A DNA stretch of 64,000 bases from Pseudomonas serboccidentalis (GTDB lineage Bacteria; Pseudomonadota; Gammaproteobacteria; Pseudomonadales; Pseudomonadaceae). Position 1 is the stretch's first letter. Each line of letters begins with the position of its first letter. The notes below the pieces were generated by a model, which had not been told where the DNA came from, did not search any database, and was given only the letters and a program-made list of their open reading frames with translations. A program made the position numbers and the translations under genes. Shown one piece after another: positions 53,128 to 62,017 of this stretch. The DNA lies in NCBI RefSeq assembly GCF_028830055.1, contig NZ_CP101655.1, positions 1,742,880-1,806,879 on the forward strand. The letters are read 5' to 3'.

Positions 53128-54669
53128 TTGAGTGGCTACGTTCCCAACCCCCCGAAAAACTACCGCTACGAAGAAGCCAAACCCGTCGACATTCACGCCC
53201 AGCGTTGGGCCGAGTACGAGAAACACGGGAAAGAACCTGCGCGCGAGCCTGAGAAAATCGGCATTGCGTTGAGGATTGGGGTGTTCTTTGACGGTACTGG
53301 CAACAATGCGAATAACACGGCAGCAGGGTTGTTGTGTGGTGCGCAGCATCCGATTGCGCCGCAGGATATTCCTGCTAGCTGTCAGCCCTATATGAGGGAT
53401 CCGGACAGCAGTTACGCTAATGACACCACCAATGTTCAGAAATTAAGTGAACTGTACTTCGCACCTCAAAGGGCCGAAGGAGATAGTTTGCAGAAGCAAG
53501 CGTTCCGGATGATTTATATCGAGGGAATAGGAACTCAGTCAGGCAAGAAGGACAGTGCGCTAGGTGGTGGTACTGGCCGAGGCGAAACCGGCGTGGCAGG
53601 CCGTGTTCAGTTGTCGTTTGCGGAAATCAAAACGCGTATCAAGGACGTACTGGACAACAATCCCAACAGTGAAATTACGTCCCTGACCTTTGATGCATTT
53701 GGCTTCAGCCGTGGTGCCGCTGCCGCGAGACACTTTGCCAACGAGGTTGTACGTGGAAAGCAGGGTCCACTTGGGGAGGTTTTGCGCAGCAACGCCAACG
53801 CCCTCAGCCGGACCTTCATCTACGAGTACAAAAGCAGCATCAACATGGGTTTTATCGGCCTTTTTGATACAGTGCCATCCATTGCTGGCTGGTCAAATCT
53901 TGGGGATATCAAAAGTCCCATCGCAACAGGAATCAAGCTGTACCTCGACCGTCGTTTCTTCACAGATGTCGTTCAGCTATCCGCGCGTGACGAATATCGG
54001 GCCAACTTCGCTCTGAGTCGCGTTAAAGCGGATCACTTGGAAATAACTCTGCCCGGGGTTCATTCCGACATTGGCGGTGGCTACCGCGATGAGGTCCAAG
54101 AGTGCGTACTCATCAGTCCGATGCAAACGCTTGAGGTGTCGCAATTTACCGACGTCTCCACTACCTCGATCTACCGTGATGCCGTGACGGTGAAGGCGCA
54201 GTGGCTCGCAAAGGGATGGCCAGAAGATATGTTGGAGATCGTCACGCCTGATGCGCTTCTTCTGCCAATTGGTCCTCAGGATCGGCTCAACCCACGTATG
54301 AAGCGCGTGTATGCCGCAGTGCAGCTCAAACGTCCTGTGAGTGGCTTGCTCTCCAGGGTATATCTACGAGTGATGCACCGATTGGCAAAAGAGAAGGGCG
54401 TTCGGTTTCAAGACATTCCCGATACGCCGGAGTTGGCAGTACCCGCAGAGCTTCAAACGCTGTGTGATCGATTTCTGGCAGGAAGTTATGACACCTCAAT
54501 GCAAGAAGACCAATTGTTGAAGCTGAAGTACATTCACATGTCTGCAAATTGGAACCATCCCCTCGGGCGCAGAGATGGCAGTGGCGTCCGTGCCGTTTAC
54601 ATCAATGCCCCGACGCCGGACTTGATACGCGTACAACACCCTCATGTAGCTGACTGGAAACTTTGGTGA
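53128..54669 (+). CDS. Tle1-type (DUF2235) phospholipase, probable T6SS effector
   Basis: 513 residues. IGVFFDGTGNNANN (near residue 50) and the nucleophile elbow FDAFGFSRGAAAARHFANEV (GxSxG, Ser about 194) define the DUF2235/Tle1 alpha-beta hydrolase. The second conserved block GVHSDIGGGYRDE supplies Asp/His. The start is set at TTG 53128, with AAGGA 9 nt upstream and no ATG available; TTG 53059 is an alternative with weaker support. Two lipoproteins follow directly and are the expected periplasmic immunity proteins. No VgrG, PAAR or chaperone gene is adjacent. The enzyme would attack neighbouring cells' membrane phospholipids. Confidence 0.85.
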   Translation: MSGYVPNPPKNYRYEEAKPVDIHAQRWAEYEKHGKEPAREPEKIGIALRIGVFFDGTGNNANNTAAGLLCGAQHPIAPQDIPASCQPYMRDPDSSYANDTTNVQKLSELYFAPQRAEGDSLQKQAFRMIYIEGIGTQSGKKDSALGGGTGRGETGVAGRVQLSFAEIKTRIKDVLDNNPNSEITSLTFDAFGFSRGAAAARHFANEVVRGKQGPLGEVLRSNANALSRTFIYEYKSSINMGFIGLFDTVPSIAGWSNLGDIKSPIATGIKLYLDRRFFTDVVQLSARDEYRANFALSRVKADHLEITLPGVHSDIGGGYRDEVQECVLISPMQTLEVSQFTDVSTTSIYRDAVTVKAQWLAKGWPEDMLEIVTPDALLLPIGPQDRLNPRMKRVYAAVQLKRPVSGLLSRVYLRVMHRLAKEKGVRFQDIPDTPELAVPAELQTLCDRFLAGSYDTSMQEDQLLKLKYIHMSANWNHPLGRRDGSGVRAVYINAPTPDLIRVQHPHVADWKLW

Positions 54670-55328
54670 TGAAAGTATTTTTTGCTCTGCTATGCGCGCT
54701 GTTCATTACTGGGTGCCAGTCTGCGGATCCACTTTCAGCAAAAAATGACCCGAAATCCGAGTGGTGGGAGTTGGCGTTTACCGAGCCGGACTACATGAAG
54801 GTCTGGGTAGAGAGCAGTTCTGTTCAAGACATTAACGGCAGGATTTTCTACAAAACCGGCGGTGGCACCGCTGCGGGGGGAGAGCCTGAAGATGGTACCG
54901 AGTCCGCTCGAGGGTGGACAGGTGGGGTGGGTGGCAGCGGAAAGAGAGTGGTGGGTGCAGATTTACCTGTTCGCATCTGGGTCCGTTGGCAATCGATTGT
55001 CGAACAGAAAACGTGGCAGGCATGGGTAGAAATCCCAGAGAAAGCCAGACAGTTGATGGTGGCATCCGTCAATCAGCGTTGCCCGCAGACGCCTGATCAG
55101 GAAGCGAGATTTATGGCGTCAGTTTATTTAGGGTTGGCCCCCGGTGGTGTTGTGCAGGTTTGGGTAAGAGACTCTTGCCACCACCCGGTCAAAGTCGCTC
55201 GAGCGCAGGCTGAAATTGAGCCGCTGGGGCCGAGTCAAGGTAAGAACGAAGGGCGTTACGCTTATCCGGTGAGTGAAAAGGCCAAGCGGTATATTGATAA
55301 ATATGGCATTCCGTACGGAAGTTGGTAG
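54669..55328 (+). CDS. DUF2931 lipoprotein, probable Tle1 immunity protein (copy 1)
   Basis: 219 residues with a lipoprotein signal MKVFFALLCALFITGCQS (lipobox ITGC). The mature part is DUF2931-like: WWELAFTEPDYMKVWVESSSVQDINGRIFY, LPVRIWVRWQSIVEQKTWQAWVEIPEKARQLM, YAYPVSEKAKRYIDKYGIPYGSW. The ATG overlaps the effector stop by one base (TGATG), i.e. strict coupling. Periplasmic placement suits protection from a phospholipase delivered there. Confidence 0.83.
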   Translation: MKVFFALLCALFITGCQSADPLSAKNDPKSEWWELAFTEPDYMKVWVESSSVQDINGRIFYKTGGGTAAGGEPEDGTESARGWTGGVGGSGKRVVGADLPVRIWVRWQSIVEQKTWQAWVEIPEKARQLMVASVNQRCPQTPDQEARFMASVYLGLAPGGVVQVWVRDSCHHPVKVARAQAEIEPLGPSQGKNEGRYAYPVSEKAKRYIDKYGIPYGSW

Positions 55329-55359
55329 TCGTGACACTTAACTGAATGGATCTTCTGTA

Positions 55360-56016
55360 ATGAAAGTAACGATTGCACTGCTGGGCGCTTTATTGTTGTC
55401 CGGCTGCCAAATCAGTGGTGCAGAAACAGGCGAAAATGACCCTAAATATCCATGGTGGGAATTAGTGTTCGTTCAGCCGAATTACATGAAGGTCTGGGTA
55501 GAGGACAGCTCCGTCCAAGACATCAATAACAGAGTTTTCTTTAGAGCTGGCAAGAGCACTGCAGCCAGCGGAGAGCCCGATATCAGCACAGAGTCTGCCC
55601 GTGGTTGGGGGAAAGTATCGGGGAGCGGGATACCTGTGACGGGCGCCGACCTTCCAAAACTGATCTTTGTCCGCTGGCAATCCATAACAGAGCAAAAAAC
55701 CTACAAAGGCTTCATCGAAATTCCGGAAGAGGGCAGGCAACTGATGGTGAAATCAACACACCAGCGTTGCCCGGAAACACCGGAGAAAACTGCTCGCTTT
55801 ATGGCGTCACTTTACGTGGGGCTCGCTCCGGGCGGCGTGCTCAAAACATGGGTTAGAGATTCATGTCGAAATCCGGTTGAGATTTCTCGCGGTCAAGGAG
55901 AGATAGAGCCTCTGGGGCCGGAACAAGGGAAGCACGGTGGTCGTTATGCCTATCCGGTAAGTGAGAAGGCTGAACGATACGTCGAAAAGTACGGCATTCC
56001 GTATGGAAGTTGGTAG
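55360..56016 (+). CDS. DUF2931 lipoprotein, probable Tle1 immunity protein (copy 2)
   Basis: 218 residues, signal MKVTIALLGALLLSGCQIS (lipobox LSGC). It is a tandem paralogue of the preceding protein, with near-identical ends (WWELVFVQPNYMKVWVEDSSVQDIN and YAYPVSEKAERYVEKYGIPYGSW) and a more divergent middle. It begins 31 nt downstream. Duplication with central divergence is common where immunity proteins track variant effectors. Confidence 0.83.
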   Translation: MKVTIALLGALLLSGCQISGAETGENDPKYPWWELVFVQPNYMKVWVEDSSVQDINNRVFFRAGKSTAASGEPDISTESARGWGKVSGSGIPVTGADLPKLIFVRWQSITEQKTYKGFIEIPEEGRQLMVKSTHQRCPETPEKTARFMASLYVGLAPGGVLKTWVRDSCRNPVEISRGQGEIEPLGPEQGKHGGRYAYPVSEKAERYVEKYGIPYGSW

Positions 56017-56237
56017 GGTAAGGGGGGAGACACTTCTCTTGCCTGCTTTCAGTGGCGTTGTCTTGAGTGAATCACCTTTTTGACAGCTTTCGCGTCAATG
56101 CTGAGCTCAACGAAGGTTCGCTTTCGGCCAATAGCTGTCTGTCGTAATCGACCGTAATCGACCCAGGGCGAACGTTGTCACTGCACGCAGCGTCTAGTAA
56201 AAAGGTCATCTCCAGTTCCAGGCACTGAAACGAATTT

Positions 56238-56483
56238 ATGACTACTGACTATGGTCAACGTGTTTGTAATCGATGCGGCGATTTAATTACTGCTTACTGC
56301 CCATCAATTGAATCGCTAGCGATCATCGGGGCTTTCCACGAGAAGGGTGATCAGGCAGTAGTAGATGAAATAGTCCGCCGAGAAAATATTGATCCTAATG
56401 TTGTCTGGGAATATTTCCGCCATCGGATGAGGCCTTTGTGCGAGCAAAAATTGCCAGGTGCTCATTCTGCGGAGGGCAGCTGA
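56238..56483 (+). CDS. Small hypothetical protein with CxxC motif
   Basis: 81 residues. VCNRCGD near residue 9 and a Cys in AYCPS could hold zinc; a further Cys lies in RPLCEQKL. The rest is helical (ESLAIIGAFHEKGDQAVVDEIVRRENIDPNVVWEYFRHRM). I do not recognise the family. No strong ribosome site is visible, but the reading is protein-like and stands alone in an AT-rich accessory stretch. Nothing else was seen in 56017-56237 or 56484-56772. Confidence 0.55.
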   Translation: MTTDYGQRVCNRCGDLITAYCPSIESLAIIGAFHEKGDQAVVDEIVRRENIDPNVVWEYFRHRMRPLCEQKLPGAHSAEGS

Positions 56484-56772
56484 GGACTTGGCATGCGCGT
56501 CAATGCATGCACTGTTTTCGGGAGTGGCACTGACGCATGGTGATTATCGAGCTGAATTTTCAGATTCTGAATTGCATTTGTACGACTTCTGACTGACCGC
56601 TATGTGGCCGGAAGCCGCCGTACCAGGCAAACCGTTTTCGGCCAAAAGCTGTCCTTGGACAGACTAGTGGCAAAACAGTAATTTTTGCGATAAGACCGAC
56701 GGAAAATGGCCGCCAGCGGGTCATTCAATGGGATTCCACGTATGCCCACTTCTCTAACCTTTAGGTACCACA

Positions 56773-57060
56773 ATGAAGTCGTATCGCAAGTTGATTTCAG
56801 CAATAGAGGCGTTTGATCGCTGGGAGCAGCCATGGGAGTTTTATGAGTCGATATCAGCTGCACCATCACTCGACACAAATGACCTCGAACAACTGCGGCG
56901 TGCCTGGGGTACTGCAATAGAGAGAGAAGGTTGGCTTGCGAGCAAGGACTTTGCCGATGGCTGCTCGCTTGCAGATGCTCGTCTTGCGTCGGGATTCCCA
57001 TGGCTATCGAACAAAGCACGACAGCAGATTGTCAACGGCGCTTCCTACCAATGGCTGTAA
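56773..57060 (+). CDS. Small hypothetical protein, 95 aa
   Basis: 95 residues, soluble and acidic/aromatic (MKSYRKLISAIEAFDRWEQPWEFYESISAAPSLDTNDLEQLRRAW...SLADARLASGFPWLS). TTTAGGT lies 9 nt before the ATG. Not recognised. Size and place next to a T6SS effector module would fit an immunity or accessory role, but there is no direct evidence. Nothing was found in 57061-57324. Confidence 0.58.
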   Translation: MKSYRKLISAIEAFDRWEQPWEFYESISAAPSLDTNDLEQLRRAWGTAIEREGWLASKDFADGCSLADARLASGFPWLSNKARQQIVNGASYQWL

Positions 57061-57324
57061 CGCTTAACATCTCGCCGAAGGCTGGATCAACATTGGTGCA
57101 TCTTGTTCAACAGTCCATTCTCTGAATGATGGCCAAGGTAGGTTCAAGCCCTTCGCTACAAGGCAACAACTGGCAGAGATCAACCAAAAGCAGACATTCG
57201 CAACCGACCGCTAACGGCCAGAAGCGGACGTTTCCAAGCGCCCATGAGCGCATGCTCGTCAAGAAGTAATTCAGCTTATCGAAGCTTCTGCCTTGGGCAA
57301 GGTTTGCCGAAGGCGCATCTGTTT

Positions 57325-58515
57325 CTAGCAGTTATTTCTGGGAACTCGACTGTAAGTTCTACCATCTAGTACCCTCTTGATTTTATCTAAGTTTGTAACT
57401 CCAACCCTTGGTCCAATCACCTCCGCAGTAGCCCCTGCTTGGCCCATAGCGCGAATCGCTAAGACCTGATCGACACTGAGTCGATTCGAAGCTCCACAAA
57501 TGACTGCAAGGGCATATTTAGGGTCTTTCCAAAGTTCTGCGATCCACGGCGCAGGCATACCGTTACGTGGACTACTACGTAACCAATTCTCTTGAGCTGT
57601 TTCAATGTCATCTGGTTGGATATCGACATTCCGGGAAAGCATACGGTGTTTGTGGAGATAGGCGAGTCCTGCCCTCCCACCGGGTATCATGTTGAGCAAG
57701 CGTTCATCACTCCAATGGCCTGCGACAAATGCCTCCTCCAGCTGCTGTACTTGTTCGAGACTTTCTGTAACGCCCATCACTTTGTGGTGAACAAAAGTCA
57801 GTCTATTCTTAGACTCCTCTTCCCGGAAAACTCGATGGAATTTGAGTCTAGAGCCGCGTTTGATTGCGGCACTGTGTTCTGCCCAGCGCCTTTGCCAGTC
57901 TCTAGATGTGATACCGATATAGAAATAGCCATCATCTGGATAGGCTCCACCGTGACCGAAAATATGCTGATACAAGATATACCGGCGACGAAGATTGTGT
58001 TTAGCCGTCGACCTAAGCGCTAACCCTAGAGGCATGGTTAAAATCATTGTTGGTGATGTTCGTTCGCTTCCAATCCGTTCTTCGGCGCTGCGACGATGGG
58101 CTTCCATAGCCTCCAAAGCTGCAGTTGAACCTTGAAGATGATTAATCGACGCGAGTTCGCGGCGGAGAGATGGATTACAGACGAAGGCGAGCTTTCTGTC
58201 GGTAATAATCTCCAATCTAAGCATCGGCTGGAATGCCATTTCCTCTGTTGGCCCTTCTGAATTGACCATACGATGGCCTTCTCTAATAAGAGGAGCGGGT
58301 AGGCGCATAAATGTCCACTTCTGATCCCAGCACATTCCGGCAAGATGAATGATTGGAAAGATCTTCCCTCCGCGGAAGCTAGCAAATGGATTAGCTAGAA
58401 ATGCGTGGAAGTCCGATTGATGCGCAGCTAGCTCCTGATCAAATGCATCCAAATGGTGAAAGATCTCTTTAGGAGCAAACCGTAATAGCGAATCATGATC
58501 CAATAGCGTGGCCAT
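57325..58515 (-). CDS. GIY-YIG-domain protein
   Basis: 396 residues. Around residue 200, DGYFYIGITSRDWQRRWAEHSAAIKRGS matches the GIY-YIG nuclease core (Y-x-Y-I-G-x-T, then R-x-x-x-H), followed by EEAFVAGHWSDERLLNMIPGGRAG, which supplies the Glu and Asn of the fold. The N-terminal 190 residues have no family I know, and the C-terminal part (SVDQVLAIRAMGQAGATAEVIGPRVGVTNLDKIKRVLDGRTYSRV) resembles the HTH tail seen in HNH/GIY-YIG endonucleases that read DNA. It lies between T6SS and OLD-nuclease modules; a defence or mobile role is inferred. Confidence 0.65.
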   Translation of the reverse strand: MATLLDHDSLLRFAPKEIFHHLDAFDQELAAHQSDFHAFLANPFASFRGGKIFPIIHLAGMCWDQKWTFMRLPAPLIREGHRMVNSEGPTEEMAFQPMLRLEIITDRKLAFVCNPSLRRELASINHLQGSTAALEAMEAHRRSAEERIGSERTSPTMILTMPLGLALRSTAKHNLRRRYILYQHIFGHGGAYPDDGYFYIGITSRDWQRRWAEHSAAIKRGSRLKFHRVFREEESKNRLTFVHHKVMGVTESLEQVQQLEEAFVAGHWSDERLLNMIPGGRAGLAYLHKHRMLSRNVDIQPDDIETAQENWLRSSPRNGMPAPWIAELWKDPKYALAVICGASNRLSVDQVLAIRAMGQAGATAEVIGPRVGVTNLDKIKRVLDGRTYSRVPRNNC

Positions 58516-58818
58516 GCATCAGGTTTCTCAAGTGAATTGTCAACCTTTACTTTGCGCTTCCAAGCTCCGCATTTACAACCCCCAATCGGAACATCCTTCC
58601 ACGCGATTTTTAAGACCGTTACTGGGTATATACTGGCCTCACTCTGATCTCACCATGGCGTCGAGTACCACACGGCTAAACCGAGCCAGCACCAAACTGG
58701 AGCATAGAGTCCTCAGAAAATGGTGCTGGATCGCATACACATTTTACACACCGCTTGCTATATCGAATTTCCTAATCAGATGAGGTAATTCTAATTGTTG
58801 CAACTGATAACAAATAAA
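58516..58818. other. Gap without visible gene
   Basis: About 300 AT-rich bases between the GIY-YIG gene and the OLD-nuclease end; no convincing frame, repeat or terminator. Confidence 0.6.
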
Positions 58819-60609
58819 TTAAATATAAGGGCTGAATGCTTTCGCCATTACGTCTCGTAACGATTGCGGAACGCCCTCCCAGCTTTCATTCCAGGCCAAC
58901 GTCTCCCGATAAGCTTTGAACGGTTTTTCCGAGCTGGGCGCGGGGTAGCCTATCAAGTCCTCTACGCACTCATGTAACATAGTGATTTTTCTATTATCTC
59001 CAACCGCATCCGCAATTGGCTGGTTGAATATTTCAGCGCCAGCGGTGCCTTGGTCTCGATCATGAATCACATAATAATTAACGTTCAGAGCATTAAGATA
59101 CTTTACTAGTCCTATAATCGCAGCCTTGCCTCTGGCTTTAACTATTTCGCTTCCAGATAAAACTTTCGCTCGAAGCTCCGGAGTCATTCGACGGATAGCT
59201 TCTTTTATCAAAACCTCTTCAGTGTCACCCTCTACAACGACAACCTTGCGAGTAAAGAAAATTCGAGACACGTGATCGTCAAGCTTTATCAGCATTTTCA
59301 CTTGATCCTTGTCGTCTGCCTGAAGCTCTCGAAATTTCTCAGAAACGGAGAATGCGTGTATTGTTGAATGCCCCAGTTCATAATGGAAGCGATTTAAAAC
59401 CTGTTTGGGTTTTCTAGATAGGTCTATTAAATATGGGGAGTGAGTAGTGGCTACTATTTGAGACGTGCCGCCTGAAAGCTCGTAAATCAAATCACGCATT
59501 TGGTTTGCTGCGCTGGGATGAAGAAATATTTCAGGCTCTTCAAACCCTATTATGAGTCCGCGATCATCGTTGCCACCCCTTTTTTTTAGCCATTGCTGAC
59601 GGAACCGGAGAAGTCCAAAAACCGCAGCGCGCACCATTCCAGTTCCTTGATTAGCGATACTAGTACGGATGTTGCTCGACATCTCAATTGCGAACACCGG
59701 ATTCAAGGATTCTGGTCCTGAAAGATCCGCAGAAGCGAAGATTCTGGATTCAGGAAAGACACCGCCCAAAACTTTATTTAGCTCCAGCATCATCTTCCCA
59801 AACTCCGACTCCGCGTCGGAAGGATCTAGCTCTTTCGCTAGAAGATTCAGACTGTGTTGGGCAGTTTTGAAGTGTTCAGATGTTTCTCTAACATCCTTGA
59901 AAAGCTCATTAAGAGTTTTGTGGAGTACGCCAGCCTTGTCGAACTCGTGGGCTGAAGATTCCGCAGGTATCAATAAAAAATTTGGCAGTTTTGATAGTAC
60001 CACACTACTAATTCCGCCTGGATTCTTGTCCCAAACTTCATCCTCTGAAACATCCCAGATCTCGTCAATCAGCTCCAGTTTAGCGCGGTCGGCGGCACTT
60101 ATTTTTTTATCCATGTCTTTGAATAGGTCTTGCACAACGCCGGGATCAATACCCCTTTCCAATAAATCCATCGGCTTGTTAATCGCGGAAAAATCAGGAT
60201 GGAGAGTGCGAGCAAAAGATTTCAATTCAGTAATTACACTTTCACCAAGGCTATAGGTTTTTCTGTAAAAAATGCTCTTTCCTGTCTCTCCCGACTCGCC
60301 GGGGTCATAATTAAAGACTCTTCCTTTAAACCCTCTCTACTCGCTAGATTGGTCGGGAACATCACGAAACTCAGCTTCCAATGTCACGGTCTTGCAAGAA
60401 ATTTTGTTTTCCCCCGTGTCAGGATCAGCTTCTGAGCAATAAAAGCACTGGTCCATTACGGTTCTAGCCGAAAGCAGCCACTCTACTGCCTGTAATACGG
60501 AACTTTTTCCTGCATTGTTCGCACCGATTAAGAACGTTGCTTCGCCGAATTCAACAGTCGCGGAGTGGATGCGTTTAAAACCACTAATTTCTAATCTATG
60601 AAGTCTCAT
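58819..60609 (-). pseudogene. OLD-family ATP-dependent endonuclease split by an amber codon
   Basis: Reading from ATG 60609 in one frame gives MRLHRLEISGFKRIHSATVEFG, Walker A GANNAGKSS (near 29-37), then codon 91 is TAG (60339-60337). The same frame continues as RGFKGRVFNYDPGESGETG and runs 505 more codons to 58819, including a signature/Walker B region GLIIGFEEPEIFLHPSAANQMRDL, ATTHSPYLIDLS, and TOPRIM VVVEGDTEEVLIKEAIRRM with HDRDQG. So a single nonsense change separates the N-terminal 90 residues from an otherwise intact AAA-TOPRIM nuclease. Function would be phage defence or repair; probably inactive unless the amber is suppressed. Confidence 0.8.
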
Positions 60610-60919
60610 CTTGATCTTTCCCTGAAACGATATCGGATTGATATCTAAATGGCATCATGGGGCAGGTCTTCGACGTTTTTCAATCGCTTCAAATCAAGAA
60701 AAATAGAATGTCATTCGTTGTGCGCATGTTTCTGAATTGGCTGCTAATCTTAGGTGTTTGCCATTTAAAGTTGCTGCTACACCCCCTTTCCGACCTGTGA
60801 ACCTTTACGGCTTGTACCACCTCCGTCGTTGCTTCCTGCGCAGCCCAGATGAAGGCATGATGAACACTGACGATCCAATGCTATAGAGTCCAGATCACGC
60901 ATTGAGCTATCCTCTACCT
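60610..60919. other. Gap between OLD nuclease and Panacea gene
   Basis: Divergent intergenic region of about 310 nt. It must hold the promoters of both genes, but no motif stands out. Confidence 0.5.
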
Positions 60920-61474
60920 ATGCTAATCAACCATGAACGCGAAAAGCTGATCGAAGCGGTCAAGTTTTTCGCGCAAAATACGCGAAAGCTGGGTAAGACA
61001 AAGCTTTTTAAGCTTTTGTATTTCTTAGACTTTACGCATTTTAAAGATACCGGCCGACCAGTCACTGGGCTGGAGTATTTCGCGTGGCCAATGGGGCCTG
61101 TTCCCACCGACCTCTTCGAGGAACTGAAGCGTCCTGAGCGAGATTGGGATGGAAATTGCTCGTTCGAATTCTTCTCTACAGCCAAAGGGCAAATGCTTAG
61201 AGTCGAGGCGTTAAGCGAATTCGACTCATCGCATTTTTCAAAGCGTGAGCTTCGTATCATGCACAGTTTGGCAGATCAGTTTAAAAACTCTGATGCAGAG
61301 CAAATGGTGGAGGAAACTCACCTCGAAAATCTGCCATGGCATCAGATCTACGAAGTCGAGGGGCGAAAGCAAGAGAGCATCCCTTACCGTATGGCTGTGC
61401 GTAGGCAGGAGGAGGGTGCCGTTATGAGTCTCGCCGCCGATCGAGCAGAATTGGTCGCCACGCTAAGGAAATAA
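60920..61474 (+). CDS. Panacea-domain (DUF4065/SocA-like) antitoxin
   Basis: 184 residues. REKLIEAVKFFAQNTRKLGKTKLFKLLYFLDFTHFKDTGRPVTGLEYFAWPMGPVPTDLFEEL is the Panacea/SocA-like fold, with the K-T-K-L-x-K-L-L-Y-F-x-D and G-P-V-P elements. ATG 60920 is used; a TTG at 60902 would add six residues. The following gene starts 2 nt after the stop. Panacea proteins neutralise diverse toxins encoded next door. Confidence 0.82.
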   Translation: MLINHEREKLIEAVKFFAQNTRKLGKTKLFKLLYFLDFTHFKDTGRPVTGLEYFAWPMGPVPTDLFEELKRPERDWDGNCSFEFFSTAKGQMLRVEALSEFDSSHFSKRELRIMHSLADQFKNSDAEQMVEETHLENLPWHQIYEVEGRKQESIPYRMAVRRQEEGAVMSLAADRAELVATLRK

Positions 61475-61475
61475 C

Positions 61476-61892
61476 GTGACCCCAGGAACAATCTATCTCC
61501 ATAAAGAATTTCTATTTGCTGATGGCACATCCAAAGACAAGTATTTGGTTGTTTTGGGCAACTTGAAAAATGGAATAGTCCTGGTGGCCAAAACTACATC
61601 TCAAGGACACCACTATCGGAATGATTTTGGCTGCCAGAGTGCCAATAGATTTGCTGCTTTCTTTTTTCCTGCTAAGTCCACCTGCTTCCCGAAGAATACT
61701 TGGATTTGCTTGAGTGAGTTTTATGAACTCAGTGAGAATCAGCTGACTCAGGGGTTAGCTATCGGCGACGTTTTTAGGATCGGCCATCTTGAAAGCGCAT
61801 TCACTCGGGACGTTCAGTTTTGCGCTAAGGGATCAGATGACATCAGCGCTGTTCAGGAATCCATGATCGACGGCAGTTTGGTTCCTTCATAA
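61476..61892 (+). CDS. Candidate toxin partner of the Panacea antitoxin
   Basis: 138 residues from GTG 61476, with AAGGAAAT just upstream inside the antitoxin 3' end. TPGTIYLHKEFLFADGTSKDKYLVVLGNLKNGIVLVAKTTSQ is distantly like the small beta-barrel of PemK/MazF-type nucleases (GDI-x-x-F-x-F-x-DG-x-x-K/R-x-R-x-x-V-V), but the similarity is weak. FFFPAKSTCFPKNTWICLSEFYELS follows. Placement and coupling suggest a toxin; family not certain. Confidence 0.62.
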   Translation: MTPGTIYLHKEFLFADGTSKDKYLVVLGNLKNGIVLVAKTTSQGHHYRNDFGCQSANRFAAFFFPAKSTCFPKNTWICLSEFYELSENQLTQGLAIGDVFRIGHLESAFTRDVQFCAKGSDDISAVQESMIDGSLVPS

Positions 61893-62017
61893 TCTTCCCT
61901 CGCACCAAGACACCTTTGGCAGGTTTTATTAATCGTCCGCTTTTGGCCGAAAGCAGCCCCATCCGTAATTCCCTATCAGCCCGAGTCCCGCCAGATCAAC
62001 GGAATCTATTACCGATA

